From Lachnospiraceae bacterium (GTDB taxonomy: Bacteria > Bacillota > Clostridia > Lachnospirales > Lachnospiraceae), in assembly GCA_017935565.1 (NCBI GenBank), contig JAGBHK010000009.1:1-64000 (forward strand): a stretch of DNA of 64,000 nt. Reading direction: 5' to 3'. Below, in pieces: positions 1-7,719 of this stretch (position 1 is the stretch's first letter; each line of letters starts with the position of its first letter). The translations under genes and the position numbers were made by a program. The notes under the pieces were generated by a model. It saw only the letters and a list, made by a program, of their open reading frames with translations. It did no database searches and had not been told where the DNA came from.

Positions 1-1029
1 AATTGGATCTGAAATCAAATTTTCAAAAGTCACATAATTATTAAAATCATCCTTAGTTTTAAGTCTTTTCTGATAATACTTCGGTATATTGTCTGTGTTG
101 ATCTCATTTTTCGCACCACAATACTCTGCAGATGTATTTTCTGCAACTGCATACACCGGCATTTTAGTTTTATAACTATTTTTAAAATAATCCAACTTAA
201 CTTCTTGGAACTCAACATATTCATTCCCAATTATGCGTAGCCCTGCATTGAATATCTGTGGAAGATATCCTATATTATTTGCACCATGCACAGGAGTTTT
301 ATTTACCATTTGCATCAAAAAACGATAATTATCTCCTTCATCAATAACATTGCAATAAACATCTATTCCCCATCTCGGTTGGGCTTTTTCTTCTTTTGTA
401 CAAGTCACCATTCGAAATCGTGCTTTGTCAGCCATGTCAAAAAAAGTCACTCTTTCAGTTTGAGTTATACAAATCTCGTCAAGTATTTTTCCTGTCAAAG
501 ATGTTAGCTTATCACAAATCCTCTGCTCAAGGTGAAATTGCTTTTCTGTAACAGAATCTAAACAAATTGCTATGCCTTCGCCCATTTCATCCTCTATACA
601 AACTCTTTTATATGTAAGTGGAAAATAAAACCGTTCTTCCGGATAACATTCACACAGTTGCTTTATATCTGTGTAAGATACATTATCTTTCTCCGAATAT
701 TTTTGCAACAAATATTCTACCGTTTTATCATAATCAGGTTCGACAGAATAAAATAACAGCCCCTTAGGTATAACATATAAAACACCTAATTGATTCTTTT
801 TCACAATAAAAGAAAGACTGATTGATGGTACACTTTCAAATCGAGTATTATTATTCTCTATGTAACCACCCACAAAACTCTCATCCACTCGATTTTCCGC
901 CAATTTTCCAACCATCACGCGTTCAGCCGGAGACTCATCTACAAAAGTATCTTCTATGTCATTACCTGAAATACGTTCAATATATTTAGTAACAATATAG
1001 TCAGCTATAATATTATAGTTATTCGCCAT
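1..1029 (-). CDS. DrmA-like helicase-related protein, N-terminal part (runs off left edge)
   Basis: The minus frame is open from an ATG at 1029 to the window edge (343 codons, no stop), so this is the 5' part of a longer gene. A GGAG ribosome site overlaps the stop of the helicase gene just upstream (11-bp gap), implying translational coupling. The protein begins MANNYNIIADYIV. Visible motifs are DESPAERVMVGKLAENR near residues 31-47, PSISLSFIV near 68-76, FLMQMVNKTP in the middle and MPVYAVAENTSAEY near the end. Their order and spacing recall the N-terminal region of DISARM DrmA proteins (acidic E-x-P-x-x-x-Y-x-x-G-x-L segment, SS-x-G-L-S-F-V-V, NRTP, YAVGH-x-x-S-A-E-W). That match is from memory; the helicase core and DUF1998-like part would lie outside the window. 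Alternative: another defence-associated helicase subunit. Confidence 0.5.
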   Translation of the reverse strand, partial: MANNYNIIADYIVTKYIERISGNDIEDTFVDESPAERVMVGKLAENRVDESFVGGYIENNNTRFESVPSISLSFIVKKNQLGVLYVIPKGLLFYSVEPDYDKTVEYLLQKYSEKDNVSYTDIKQLCECYPEERFYFPLTYKRVCIEDEMGEGIAICLDSVTEKQFHLEQRICDKLTSLTGKILDEICITQTERVTFFDMADKARFRMVTCTKEEKAQPRWGIDVYCNVIDEGDNYRFLMQMVNKTPVHGANNIGYLPQIFNAGLRIIGNEYVEFQEVKLDYFKNSYKTKMPVYAVAENTSAEYCGAKNEINTDNIPKYYQKRLKTKDDFNNYVTFENLISDPI

Positions 1030-1040
1030 AGTTCTGCTCC

Positions 1041-2999
1041 TTACTTCTTAAGTATTTCCTCCATAGGTGTTCCTGGGGTAATATCACTCAACACATATAA
1101 AACATCTCGTGCTCTAGAACACGCTGTGTAAATTCCTCTCATCTGACTTTGAACTTTAGTTTGTTGCTCATCCGTCATATTTTTTATTGCTACCCACGAA
1201 GTAATCTCCTTTTTAGTTCCATTTTCCCCAAATACAAAATTGTATGGATATAATCCTGCAAAAATAACTGCTTTAAAATCCAATCCTAAAGAAGAATCTA
1301 TTGTTGATAAAACCACACCCGTTGTCTGACTATAACGTCTTCTTTCATTAACATTCTCTTCTGATGAAGTAATCAACGAATATGGTATCCCTGCTTCTTT
1401 TAGTGCCTCCTCGATCCAGTACAAAAAATAATATTTCACAATACTATGCTTTTTATAAGGAAAAAGAACTGCTATATCCGAATATGACACATTATATTTC
1501 GTAGAAATTTCTTTAATTGCCGCTGCAACTTCCGACTTAATGCTCATTCGATTAATTCCAGTTTTTACTTTCAATGCCACAGTTGAATTGTCACCAATCT
1601 TAAACGAGTTGTATTCATATTCCATTGAATTGATAAGGTCAAGCATCGACAATCTCTTATTCATTAATTTCAGCATATTCGCTATATATTCAGCAATCCC
1701 TTTACTATTTCTATAATTTTTTTCAATATATCGAACTCGTCCAGTAAAATCTAAATTAACACTTTCGATGCGTTTCCATGGTGCATCTCCCTTTCGACTA
1801 AGTTTCTTCACTGCTTGATTAAGGTCCCCTGCCATTAAAAAAACATGATTTGGGTCATTCTTATCAAGCAAAAAATAACTCAACTCTAAATACAATGGAT
1901 CAAATATTTGAACCTCATCTATAAAGATAGCCTTAAACTTTAAACTCACTTTTCCATCTTTTACCCATCTAATGCATTTTTTTATTTCTTCCTCCGTAGC
2001 GATATTAGACTCACAATGTAAATGTAAACACTCTTCATATATTTTTTTTACCAATTTATGAAATGTCATTATGTATAAATTATGATTATCACCAAAATTA
2101 GCACATGCACGTTTAAAATTATATGAATCTGCAAGATTACTATTATAACAAGTAAGCAGTATATTTGAATCCTTATAGATACTAGCGTATTTAAATGCTT
2201 TTGATAATAATAGTACGCTTTTTCCTGCTCCAGGATTTGCAAGAATAACTCTATGCCCTTTTCCCATATCATTCACTTGTGCAACCTGATATTCATCCAA
2301 AAAAAACGTCTTGTACTCTATTTCTTTTCCAGTAATACGCAAATCCATATTGAACGCGACATCTTTCTTTTCCGGAACATGAATCATTTCCGTCTCATTC
2401 ATAACAACTGTATACTCAGGTGCCAACCGTTCGAAAATTGCACAACATTCTTGACTTGTTATTTCATTAAATGTGCTATCATATGGTTTTCTTATCCCGT
2501 CAAATATTCCTAGCTGCGATATTGTTTTTTCATTTCCTTTTGATGTAATAGGTCTAAAAAAACTATATGTTGCATAATTAAGCAATCTTCTCATCTGTTC
2601 AGATGTTGCTGTAACACTTCCCACTTTTTCATCAAAAAACATAATAATATGCTTATATGGAAATTTTAATGTCTTATATTCCCCACTTCTCACAATCAAC
2701 ACTTTTGAATCCAAAAGACGATTATATATCTTTTCTTCCACCATTTCCACATAAAATTTATAACTAGAGGCATTATCAAAATCTATTTTTCCTTGATATA
2801 AAGAATATGTAATAAGCCCCTCTCTAGGTGATATATACATACCCATTTTGACCGTATCACTACTCATTCCAAGTGGGTCTATACCAACTACTATATGACC
2901 ATTTTTAAAATTACGGTCAGCATTTCTTAACAAAGATTTTTCAGCTTTGGTAATATGATCTTTTCTTTCATAATCTTGTGGCCATAATCTAATTGCCAT
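1041..2999 (-). CDS. SF1 (UvrD/Rep-like) DNA helicase of a putative defence operon
   Basis: A 652-aa protein with complete SF1 helicase motifs: a Q-like segment LDEYQVAQ (about 234-241), Walker A ANPGAGKS (254-261), Walker B IFIDEVQ (358-364), motif III GDLNQ (391-395), YRNS (429-432), motif V around STIDSSLGLDF (565-575) and motif VI YTACSRARDVLYV (624-636). It should translocate on or unwind DNA using ATP. The first ~200 residues are not a standard UvrD region. They contain a GIDPLG...ISPREGLITYS stretch that resembles the start of a NERD-like nuclease-related domain, but I see no convincing catalytic set. It lies between a small XRE regulator and the DrmA-like gene, with short gaps, so it is probably co-transcribed. 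A GAGG ribosome site precedes the ATG at 2999. Confidence 0.85.
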   Translation of the reverse strand: MAIRLWPQDYERKDHITKAEKSLLRNADRNFKNGHIVVGIDPLGMSSDTVKMGMYISPREGLITYSLYQGKIDFDNASSYKFYVEMVEEKIYNRLLDSKVLIVRSGEYKTLKFPYKHIIMFFDEKVGSVTATSEQMRRLLNYATYSFFRPITSKGNEKTISQLGIFDGIRKPYDSTFNEITSQECCAIFERLAPEYTVVMNETEMIHVPEKKDVAFNMDLRITGKEIEYKTFFLDEYQVAQVNDMGKGHRVILANPGAGKSVLLLSKAFKYASIYKDSNILLTCYNSNLADSYNFKRACANFGDNHNLYIMTFHKLVKKIYEECLHLHCESNIATEEEIKKCIRWVKDGKVSLKFKAIFIDEVQIFDPLYLELSYFLLDKNDPNHVFLMAGDLNQAVKKLSRKGDAPWKRIESVNLDFTGRVRYIEKNYRNSKGIAEYIANMLKLMNKRLSMLDLINSMEYEYNSFKIGDNSTVALKVKTGINRMSIKSEVAAAIKEISTKYNVSYSDIAVLFPYKKHSIVKYYFLYWIEEALKEAGIPYSLITSSEENVNERRRYSQTTGVVLSTIDSSLGLDFKAVIFAGLYPYNFVFGENGTKKEITSWVAIKNMTDEQQTKVQSQMRGIYTACSRARDVLYVLSDITPGTPMEEILKK

Positions 3000-3023
3000 T
3001 ATTCTACCTCATTTCATATATAT

Positions 3024-3242
3024 TTATCTACTTTTCTCTTTACCAGATACATACTCCATAATATCTCCATAATCTACATTAAGGGTTTTACAGACTTTGC
3101 CCAACACAGCAAGAGTAACTTCTTCATTTCTCCTAATCTTTGTCATAGTATTCGGTGCTATTTCTGCCTGTTTTCTTAAATCTGCTATGCTCATACTTCT
3201 GTCAATTAATAACTTCCATAATTTATTGTAAGAAACTGCCAT
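3024..3242 (-). CDS. Small XRE/Cro-type HTH regulator
   Basis: A 72-aa single-domain helix-turn-helix protein starting MAVSYNKLWKLL. An upstream in-frame ATG at 3257 exists, but GGAGG lies 9 bases before the ATG at 3242, so I take the shorter form. The segment MSIADLRKQAEIAPNTMTKI looks like HTH helices 2-3 of the XRE family, followed by VTLAVLGKVCKTLNVDYGDIME, the usual closing helices. Very similar small XRE proteins often head restriction-modification or other defence operons in Firmicutes (established pattern). It is the first gene of the helicase cassette, 24 bp ahead of the SF1 helicase, and probably controls that operon. No operator palindrome was identified in the upstream AT-rich DNA. 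Confidence 0.85.
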   Translation of the reverse strand: MAVSYNKLWKLLIDRSMSIADLRKQAEIAPNTMTKIRRNEEVTLAVLGKVCKTLNVDYGDIMEYVSGKEKSR

Positions 3243-3584
3243 ATTACTTTCCTCCACGATAAAACAAAAACAATCAAAATTCTACATATAATTGTACTAT
3301 TATTTAATTATATATTCAAGAGTTTTTCGCACAACCTTGCGATATTTATTCTTATACTATTTTCGGTTAGATATAAAAAAATCTTCATATTTTCGTCATT
3401 TTATATCGCTACTTATTCAAAAATAATATTTTTTATATCATTTATCCTACAATTTGTAACTTATTCTTACGCAAAATAAAAAAATTCAGCCCTATTCTAA
3501 AATCAACTTTTTGAATAGGGCATATTGCTTCTACTGCAAACATTTTTAAATACAATTTAATTATTAATAAATATAATCCATTTT
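3243..3584. other. Intergenic region, AT-rich
   Basis: About 340 bp between the XRE gene (reading left) and the 3' end of the 505-aa gene. It should hold the promoter of the defence cassette but I could not pick one confidently. It contains the terminator-like hairpin at 3473-3522. Codons just before that hairpin on the minus strand (MFAVEAICPIQKVDFRIGL) look like a shortened copy of the small reading frame at 7510-7719. No complete gene is seen. Confidence 0.5.
3473..3522 (-). terminator. Intrinsic terminator after the 505-aa gene
   Basis: Nine-base stem GCCCTATTC (3490-3498) pairs with GAATAGGGC (3514-3522). On the minus strand it is followed by TGAATTTTTTTATTTTG, as expected for a terminator of the gene ending at 3585. 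Confidence 0.75.
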
Positions 3585-5102
3585 TTATTCTATAAAATTT
3601 TTCTTATATTCAAATTTACCATTAAGTATCATATCTTTATACTTTTCACACCCTCCTTCTGAAATATAAGCAACATTATCTATCTCATCCAACGAAATAG
3701 GTATAAACTTATCTTTATTGCCTATTGATATCTTAAGGAATCTTTGAACCATCTTATTTGATGTTATATCATTAAGCTTGCCGGTATAAAACTTTATGTC
3801 GTACTTTCCATCCACTATAACGACACTTTTTTCCAGACAACTAACTTCAAATTCCAGACGCTTCCTTGCATCATAGAAAATGTGTCCCTCGGTTACATAG
3901 ACACCAACAAAAAAATAATTCGTTGTTTCGCCATACAAAGTTCCTTCTGTATAATTTCCATATCCACCAGACCAATCCCATTCCCAACCGTATCCAGTTC
4001 TGTTAGAGCTATTTTGTGCTCTCAACAAATATGGCTTAGAGAATCTAAAAAAACGGTTCTTGTCTTTATATAATTTGATAACATCCTCTGTTACTTCTTC
4101 CTCAATATGTTTTCTCAAACCGTATGTTTCATCCTTTTTAAATGCCGTAAATGTTACATCTCCAACGTAATCATTTCCTCGTCCACGTTCAATTACAAGA
4201 TTAAAAGAAACCATACCCTCCTCTGTCCATCTACTATACTTTCCATTCTCAATTACTAATCTCTTGTAAATAACCTTTTTTTGTTCTCCTATTCCCTCAT
4301 ATTTATCTAATAAGTCGACAGTACGTGTATTATCAAAAACACATTCTACTAATTCGTCAACACATTCTCTACCATCTGATAAATACTGTGTTTCTTTTAC
4401 TGGCATCTCAACTTCACACTTTATTTTATCCAAAGCCAGAGTCGTAGTCTCTATCACTTCATCTACCTCCGCTTTTAATTCCATATTATTATTGTTATAA
4501 TCATCAATGACACTTTCTATAAAATCAGCTGGTAACCCTTCGTTACCTGCCCATATCTCAAAAGACTCATACATATATTCTGATTTAATTTTATCCATTG
4601 TAGAAACCGATATACAATACTTATACTTCACATCTTCCAATTCATCTAAAAACTTTTGAAATGTAATCTTATAATATGAATATATATCATTTGCATTCTC
4701 TCCCCCCAAAAAACTATGGTAGTATTTCATTAATTCGCCATTATCCTTTGCCGAAATCAATGAAAAAACTCCTTGAAATTCGATAATCTCATCACATGAA
4801 TTATCATAATACAACGAGTATGCATCTGAAATTTGGCTAAAATTTTTTAAGATATTTTTTACTATTTCATTCTGTTGATATGTAGTCAAGCCATAAGCTT
4901 CACCAATGCTACTTCCCATTTTTCTTGCCAGCAATTCAACAAAATACAAACCTTCGTATCCCTTTATATTTGATATTTCATCATCTTCTAATTTCTTAAT
5001 TTCTTCATCTGCTTCATTCACAAGATTTACAAAGTCATATTGCCGAGATAATGAAATCAAAAACAAATTTGTATATATATTATCTATATCCACTTTTGTC
5101 AT
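3585..5102 (-). CDS. Hypothetical protein, 505 aa
   Basis: Not recognised. The ATG at 5111 lies directly against GGAGG, while the ATG at 5102 is 9 bases away, so translation probably starts MTKVDIDNIYTN at 5102. The N-terminal ~220 residues are acidic and helical-looking with no membrane segment or signal peptide. The C-terminal half is richer in beta-like strands and aromatic/Gly residues, including YGWEWDWSGGYGNYTEGTL (about 385-403), followed by FFVGVYVTEGHIFYDA. This suggests a cytoplasmic two-domain protein. It stands alone, with its own terminator downstream and a long leader upstream, close to a putative defence cassette. That neighbourhood makes a defence or accessory role possible but nothing in the sequence proves it. 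Confidence 0.75.
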   Translation of the reverse strand: MTKVDIDNIYTNLFLISLSRQYDFVNLVNEADEEIKKLEDDEISNIKGYEGLYFVELLARKMGSSIGEAYGLTTYQQNEIVKNILKNFSQISDAYSLYYDNSCDEIIEFQGVFSLISAKDNGELMKYYHSFLGGENANDIYSYYKITFQKFLDELEDVKYKYCISVSTMDKIKSEYMYESFEIWAGNEGLPADFIESVIDDYNNNNMELKAEVDEVIETTTLALDKIKCEVEMPVKETQYLSDGRECVDELVECVFDNTRTVDLLDKYEGIGEQKKVIYKRLVIENGKYSRWTEEGMVSFNLVIERGRGNDYVGDVTFTAFKKDETYGLRKHIEEEVTEDVIKLYKDKNRFFRFSKPYLLRAQNSSNRTGYGWEWDWSGGYGNYTEGTLYGETTNYFFVGVYVTEGHIFYDARKRLEFEVSCLEKSVVIVDGKYDIKFYTGKLNDITSNKMVQRFLKISIGNKDKFIPISLDEIDNVAYISEGGCEKYKDMILNGKFEYKKNFIE

Positions 5103-5558
5103 AACCAACATCCTCCTTTGAAAATGCGCATATCATCTATGATGCTATCTATAATTATCTATTTCCTATTTACATTTTTGACAACGTATTATATTTCTTT
5201 TTTGTAATAAGCAAAGAAGTTCTATTAATCATTATAGTATTCCTTTCTGCGTTTCATTGCAAACTAATAACATAAATCGACTTTTCTTTTATATTTCCGT
5301 TCATAATTTTATACGAATTATTATATCATATTCTTTGACTATATGGAAAGTATCCATCACATAAATTTACCATCAAAGAAAGGAAGCACAGCTGACCATT
5401 CCGAAAGTCTCCTTCCCTCATTCTCCTACTGTGCCTTGGTCGACCGAATACTCGGTTACAAATATTTACTTTTCAGAAGAAGGTCATTTCATTCAATATT
5501 TGCACTATGAATAACATTTAACAAACACAACTGTGTTTAGACACTACCAACACTACTT
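5103..5558. other. Intergenic region with structured segment
   Basis: About 450 bp without a coding frame. The stretch 5381-5455 is less AT-rich than its surroundings and holds several short inverted repeats: GCACAG (5386-5391) with CTGTGC (5429-5434), the palindrome GGTCGACC (5438-5445) and CCGAATACTCGG (5444-5455). It could be the leader or promoter region of the 505-aa gene, or a small structured RNA. I recognise no riboswitch class. Confidence 0.4.
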
Positions 5559-6005
5559 CTAGTAATCCCCATCTTCCATATCTTCCAACGCATCATCTAC
5601 GCCACTTGCATAATCGTCACCTTCCCAGTATCTATCCCAGTCATAATCATCATCTTCGTACACTGCGCCATAACCCTCATCATATGAATTATAATTGTAT
5701 GAATAACTTGGCTTTTTACTTGTACTACTATTTGAACTTGTCGTCTTATTGCTAGCAGAACTACTACTAGAATTACTTTTTATGGAACTACTTCCACTAT
5801 AGCTCGATGAATTTGATTTATAAGTACTACTAGCAGAATATAACTTATGCAAGTAACAGTAACTACTATCCTCTGCTCTATCATTGTCACAACCGGATTT
5901 AATGCACTTAGGTTCAGCTGCCTGCATTATCAGTCCTACAATTAAAAACATCCCTATAACTATAAATGTTGCAATTATATTGGAATTATCTTTTTTTCCG
6001 TACAT
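5559..6005 (-). CDS. Ser-rich membrane-anchored protein with a Cys/His motif
   Basis: A 148-aa protein with one N-terminal hydrophobic segment (IIATFIVIGMFLIVGLIM, about 10-27). Next is a compact Cys/His motif CIKSGCDNDRAEDSSYCYLHK at about 34-54, which could bind one metal ion (C-x4-C-x10-C-x3-H spacing). A long low-complexity Ser/Thr/Lys/Tyr linker follows, then a very acidic Tyr/Asp-rich tail (YEDDDYDWDRYW). Because it lacks a cleavable signal it is probably a bitopic membrane protein. The strong GGAGG before the ATG at 6005 supports expression. Function unknown. It lies 13 bp upstream of the stop of the alpha-CTD-like gene. Confidence 0.75.
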   Translation of the reverse strand: MYGKKDNSNIIATFIVIGMFLIVGLIMQAAEPKCIKSGCDNDRAEDSSYCYLHKLYSASSTYKSNSSSYSGSSSIKSNSSSSSASNKTTSSNSSTSKKPSYSYNYNSYDEGYGAVYEDDDYDWDRYWEGDDYASGVDDALEDMEDGDY

Positions 6006-6017
6006 AACCTTATCCTC

Positions 6018-6407
6018 CTATCCCACATTCAACTCCACAAGCCTCACTATAAACCTAGCCTTACGCTGTCCGCTCAATTGTTCATACTGGTAGCAAAACA
6101 GCTTGTCCATTATCTCATCCACGCTCTTATCACCGCAATTTCTGATTTTCTTCAAATCTTCTCTACAGTTTATGCCTTCCACCAAATCACCTATTGTTTT
6201 GTAATTTGCTCGATGTAGGCAATGTTCTGAACGAACCGATAATTCCAGTGCTTCTAAATCTGTTGTTTTTATTTTCTCATTTATGTACATTGGAAATCTC
6301 AGTCTGCCGTGCTTTCTTTTTCTGATTTCATTCCAATCTACATTTGGTTCTATCATCATTATTTCCTTAAATACTTCCTGTATCTTTTGGTTCTTTGTAT
6401 CGCTCAT
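6018..6407 (-). CDS. Stand-alone RNA polymerase alpha C-terminal-domain-like protein
   Basis: A 129-aa protein. An upstream in-frame start at 6428 is possible, but GGAGGGAGG lies just before the ATG at 6407. Residues ~63-105 read LELSVRSEHCLHRANYKTIGDL ... CREDLKKIRNCGDKSVDEIMDKL, the signature of the alpha-CTD fold of RpoA (two helix-hairpin-helix-like motifs that bind UP-element DNA and activators). The polymerase-assembly part of RpoA is absent, so this is not the housekeeping subunit. The start lies inside the 3' end of the Lrp/AsnC gene (41-bp overlap), so the two are translationally coupled. It may be a DNA-binding or transcription accessory factor (inference). Confidence 0.7.
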   Translation of the reverse strand: MSDTKNQKIQEVFKEIMMIEPNVDWNEIRKRKHGRLRFPMYINEKIKTTDLEALELSVRSEHCLHRANYKTIGDLVEGINCREDLKKIRNCGDKSVDEIMDKLFCYQYEQLSGQRKARFIVRLVELNVG

Positions 6408-6864
6408 ATTCGACGCCTCCCTCCACATCTTTCATTGTTGTCAACAAAAGATGGCATGTAATTTTACGAATCCCTTTCGTGTTCTTGAAAAGCTGATTCA
6501 CATGTTTTTCTAATGTTACTATGTTAGGAGCAAATCCAATGGCATGCATTCGGCAATCACCAGTTGTTCGGTAAATCTGCCTTAAATACTTGTCATCACC
6601 AAGGATGTCTGCCACATCTTGATAGTTTTCAGGCAATGTCTCCACATCCACAAAATATTTTACACCACCTGGCACCATTGCCGGATTTATCACAGTCTTG
6701 TATCCTTGGATAATTCCCTTTTTCTCCATTGCTTCCATTCGATTTTTCACTGCCACTCTTGAGAGCCCAACCATTTCTCCAATCTCTGAAAATGTTGCTC
6801 GTGCATTATTTTTTATAACTTCCAATATTTTATTATCCAATGCATCCAAACCTTCTATGTACAT
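6367..6864 (-). CDS. Lrp/AsnC family transcriptional regulator
   Basis: A 165-aa regulator. Residues 8-55 form the AsnC-type winged HTH (LDNKILEVIKNNARATFSEIG, then VGLSRVAVKNRMEAMEKKGII). The remainder is an alpha-beta effector domain of the RAM/ActR type that oligomerises and binds amino acids. The domain order and start match the family. GGAGG lies 9 bases before the ATG at 6864. Its 3' end overlaps the alpha-CTD-like gene, so both probably act in one regulatory unit. Effector and targets cannot be told from the sequence. Confidence 0.9.
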   Translation of the reverse strand: MYIEGLDALDNKILEVIKNNARATFSEIGEMVGLSRVAVKNRMEAMEKKGIIQGYKTVINPAMVPGGVKYFVDVETLPENYQDVADILGDDKYLRQIYRTTGDCRMHAIGFAPNIVTLEKHVNQLFKNTKGIRKITCHLLLTTMKDVEGGVEYERYKEPKDTGSI

Positions 6865-6929
6865 AACGATTGACCTCCTTATATTACTCCTATTTTTTAC
6901 AGCGTCGACTCTGTGTGATAATCATAGCA

Positions 6930-7004
6930 GATGATTTTTGATGATGCAAGAGTGCCACTTTCGGAGCGAAAGCGACACCTTGCAATATGTAATTTTCCAT
7001 CATC
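6930..7004. repeat. Long perfect hairpin / palindrome
   Basis: GCAAG (6946-6950) pairs with CTTGC (6979-6983). Inside, GTGCCACTTTCG pairs along its whole length (with G-U pairs) with CGAAAGCGACAC around a three-base loop. Flanking GATGAT (6930-6935) and ATCATC (6999-7004) extend the symmetry. It lies between the 3' end of the small membrane protein gene and the promoter side of the Lrp gene. It could be a terminator without a strong T run, or a REP-like palindrome. Confidence 0.6.
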
Positions 7005-7023
7005 TTACACCACCATTGTGATA

Positions 7024-7206
7024 TTATTTCACACACACCCAAAATATCAACGCAATCATTATAATCACACCCAACAACTCATTAATACCATAGCCAATAA
7101 TCAGCGCGAGTATATACCAAATCCAACATGTTTTCGGATTTAAATCCGAGCTACTTTTCTTCGAATACGATGAGTATCCTCCATTTCTAATCAAAATCAT
7201 AATCAT
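7024..7206 (-). CDS. Small membrane protein, overlapping start
   Basis: A 60-aa frame whose start overlaps the last codons of the acidic protein gene upstream (20-bp overlap), suggesting translational coupling. After a short polar N-terminus (SSYSKKSSSDLNPKT), the sequence CWIWYILALIIGYGINELLGVIIMIALIFWVCVK forms one long or two short membrane helices. I know no family. It could be a chance frame, but the hydrophobic pattern and tight coupling favour a real gene. Confidence 0.5.
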   Translation of the reverse strand: MIMILIRNGGYSSYSKKSSSDLNPKTCWIWYILALIIGYGINELLGVIIMIALIFWVCVK

Positions 7207-7450
7207 CCGGGTCTAATCCCGCATCTTCGAGTGCCTCTCTTCTCTCTTCTTCATCCATATCTTCCAGTTCATCAACATCTAAACCATTTAATGCTAAAGA
7301 GTACTCTAAGTCATCATCTTCTTCCTCTTCTTCATCTGTGTTTGAACTGGTATAAAAATCAAGTGCTTCCATTCTTTCAAATGGATCCATTTTTCCATCA
7401 CCATCATAATCAAACGCCCTATCGTATCCAAAATCATCATCAAAAAACAT
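7187..7450 (-). CDS. Acidic EF-hand-like small protein
   Basis: An 87-aa, extremely acidic protein. Residues ~14-26 read DYDGDGKMDPFER, matching the calcium-binding loop of an EF-hand or dockerin (D-x-D-G-D-G-x-x-D). This is followed by a Glu/Asp run (DEEEEEDDD) and a C-terminal LEDMDEEERREALEDAGLD. There is no signal peptide or membrane segment, so it is probably cytoplasmic. A strong GGAGG precedes the ATG at 7450. It shares an operon with the small membrane protein. Similar acidic proteins are common in Lachnospiraceae, function unknown. Confidence 0.7.
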   Translation of the reverse strand: MFFDDDFGYDRAFDYDGDGKMDPFERMEALDFYTSSNTDEEEEEDDDLEYSLALNGLDVDELEDMDEEERREALEDAGLDPDDYDFD

Positions 7451-7496
7451 AATTTTTTACCTCCATTTCTTTTTGTAGTGTAACTGGTTGTTACTA

Positions 7497-7542
7497 AATT
7501 CTCTCACATTCAAAGTCCAATACGAAGTACGCACTGATGTTC
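7497..7542 (-). repeat. Direct repeat copy 1: duplicated 3' end of the ADP-ribosylglycohydrolase gene
   Basis: These 46 bp match 7914-7959 at 45 of 46 positions. In the second copy they encode the NISAYFVLDFECERI tail of the ADP-ribosylglycohydrolase; this copy is detached from any such gene. It may be a leftover from duplication, recombination or insertion of the 371 bp between the copies. Confidence 0.85.
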
Positions 7543-7719
7543 TGTCTTATATCCTCTAAATTTTACGTAGTTCTCTATGTTGACTGCATGAACCCTCGCT
7601 CGTGCTTTCAGGAATAAAAATAGCCCTGTCCCAGAATTAATTTCTAAAACAGGGCCTGTTGGCATTGCAGATAGCCTTGCGCAGGCTCTACCTACAGTAA
7701 ACATATTTAATTTTGCCAT
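7510..7719 (-). other. Doubtful 69-codon frame over a hairpin
   Basis: The frame encodes MAKLNMFTVGRACARLSAMP and continues to a stop inside the duplicated 46-bp repeat, in a different frame from the glycohydrolase. Its middle codons (GPVLEINSGTGLFLFL) are the two arms of a terminator-like hairpin (7623-7655). A similar shortened arrangement is present near 3480-3560. It is more likely a repeated hairpin element that happens to be open than a functional protein, though short translated peptides cannot be excluded. Confidence 0.4.
7611..7655 (-). terminator. Terminator-like hairpin, related to the one at 3473
   Basis: GCCCTGT (7623-7629) pairs with ACAGGGC (7649-7655), followed on the minus strand by a CTATTTTTATTCC run. 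The loop and upstream bases resemble the hairpin at 3490-3522. The gene it would terminate is the glycohydrolase (ending at 7896). Confidence 0.5.

Noticed and set aside
286-507. Short plus-strand frames over the left-edge gene
   Set aside because: They lie on the opposite strand of an uninterrupted 343-codon minus frame with a ribosome site and recognisable motifs.
7510-7719. A 69-residue protein
   Set aside because: It reads through a terminator-like hairpin and ends inside a duplicated gene end in another frame; kept only as a doubtful feature.
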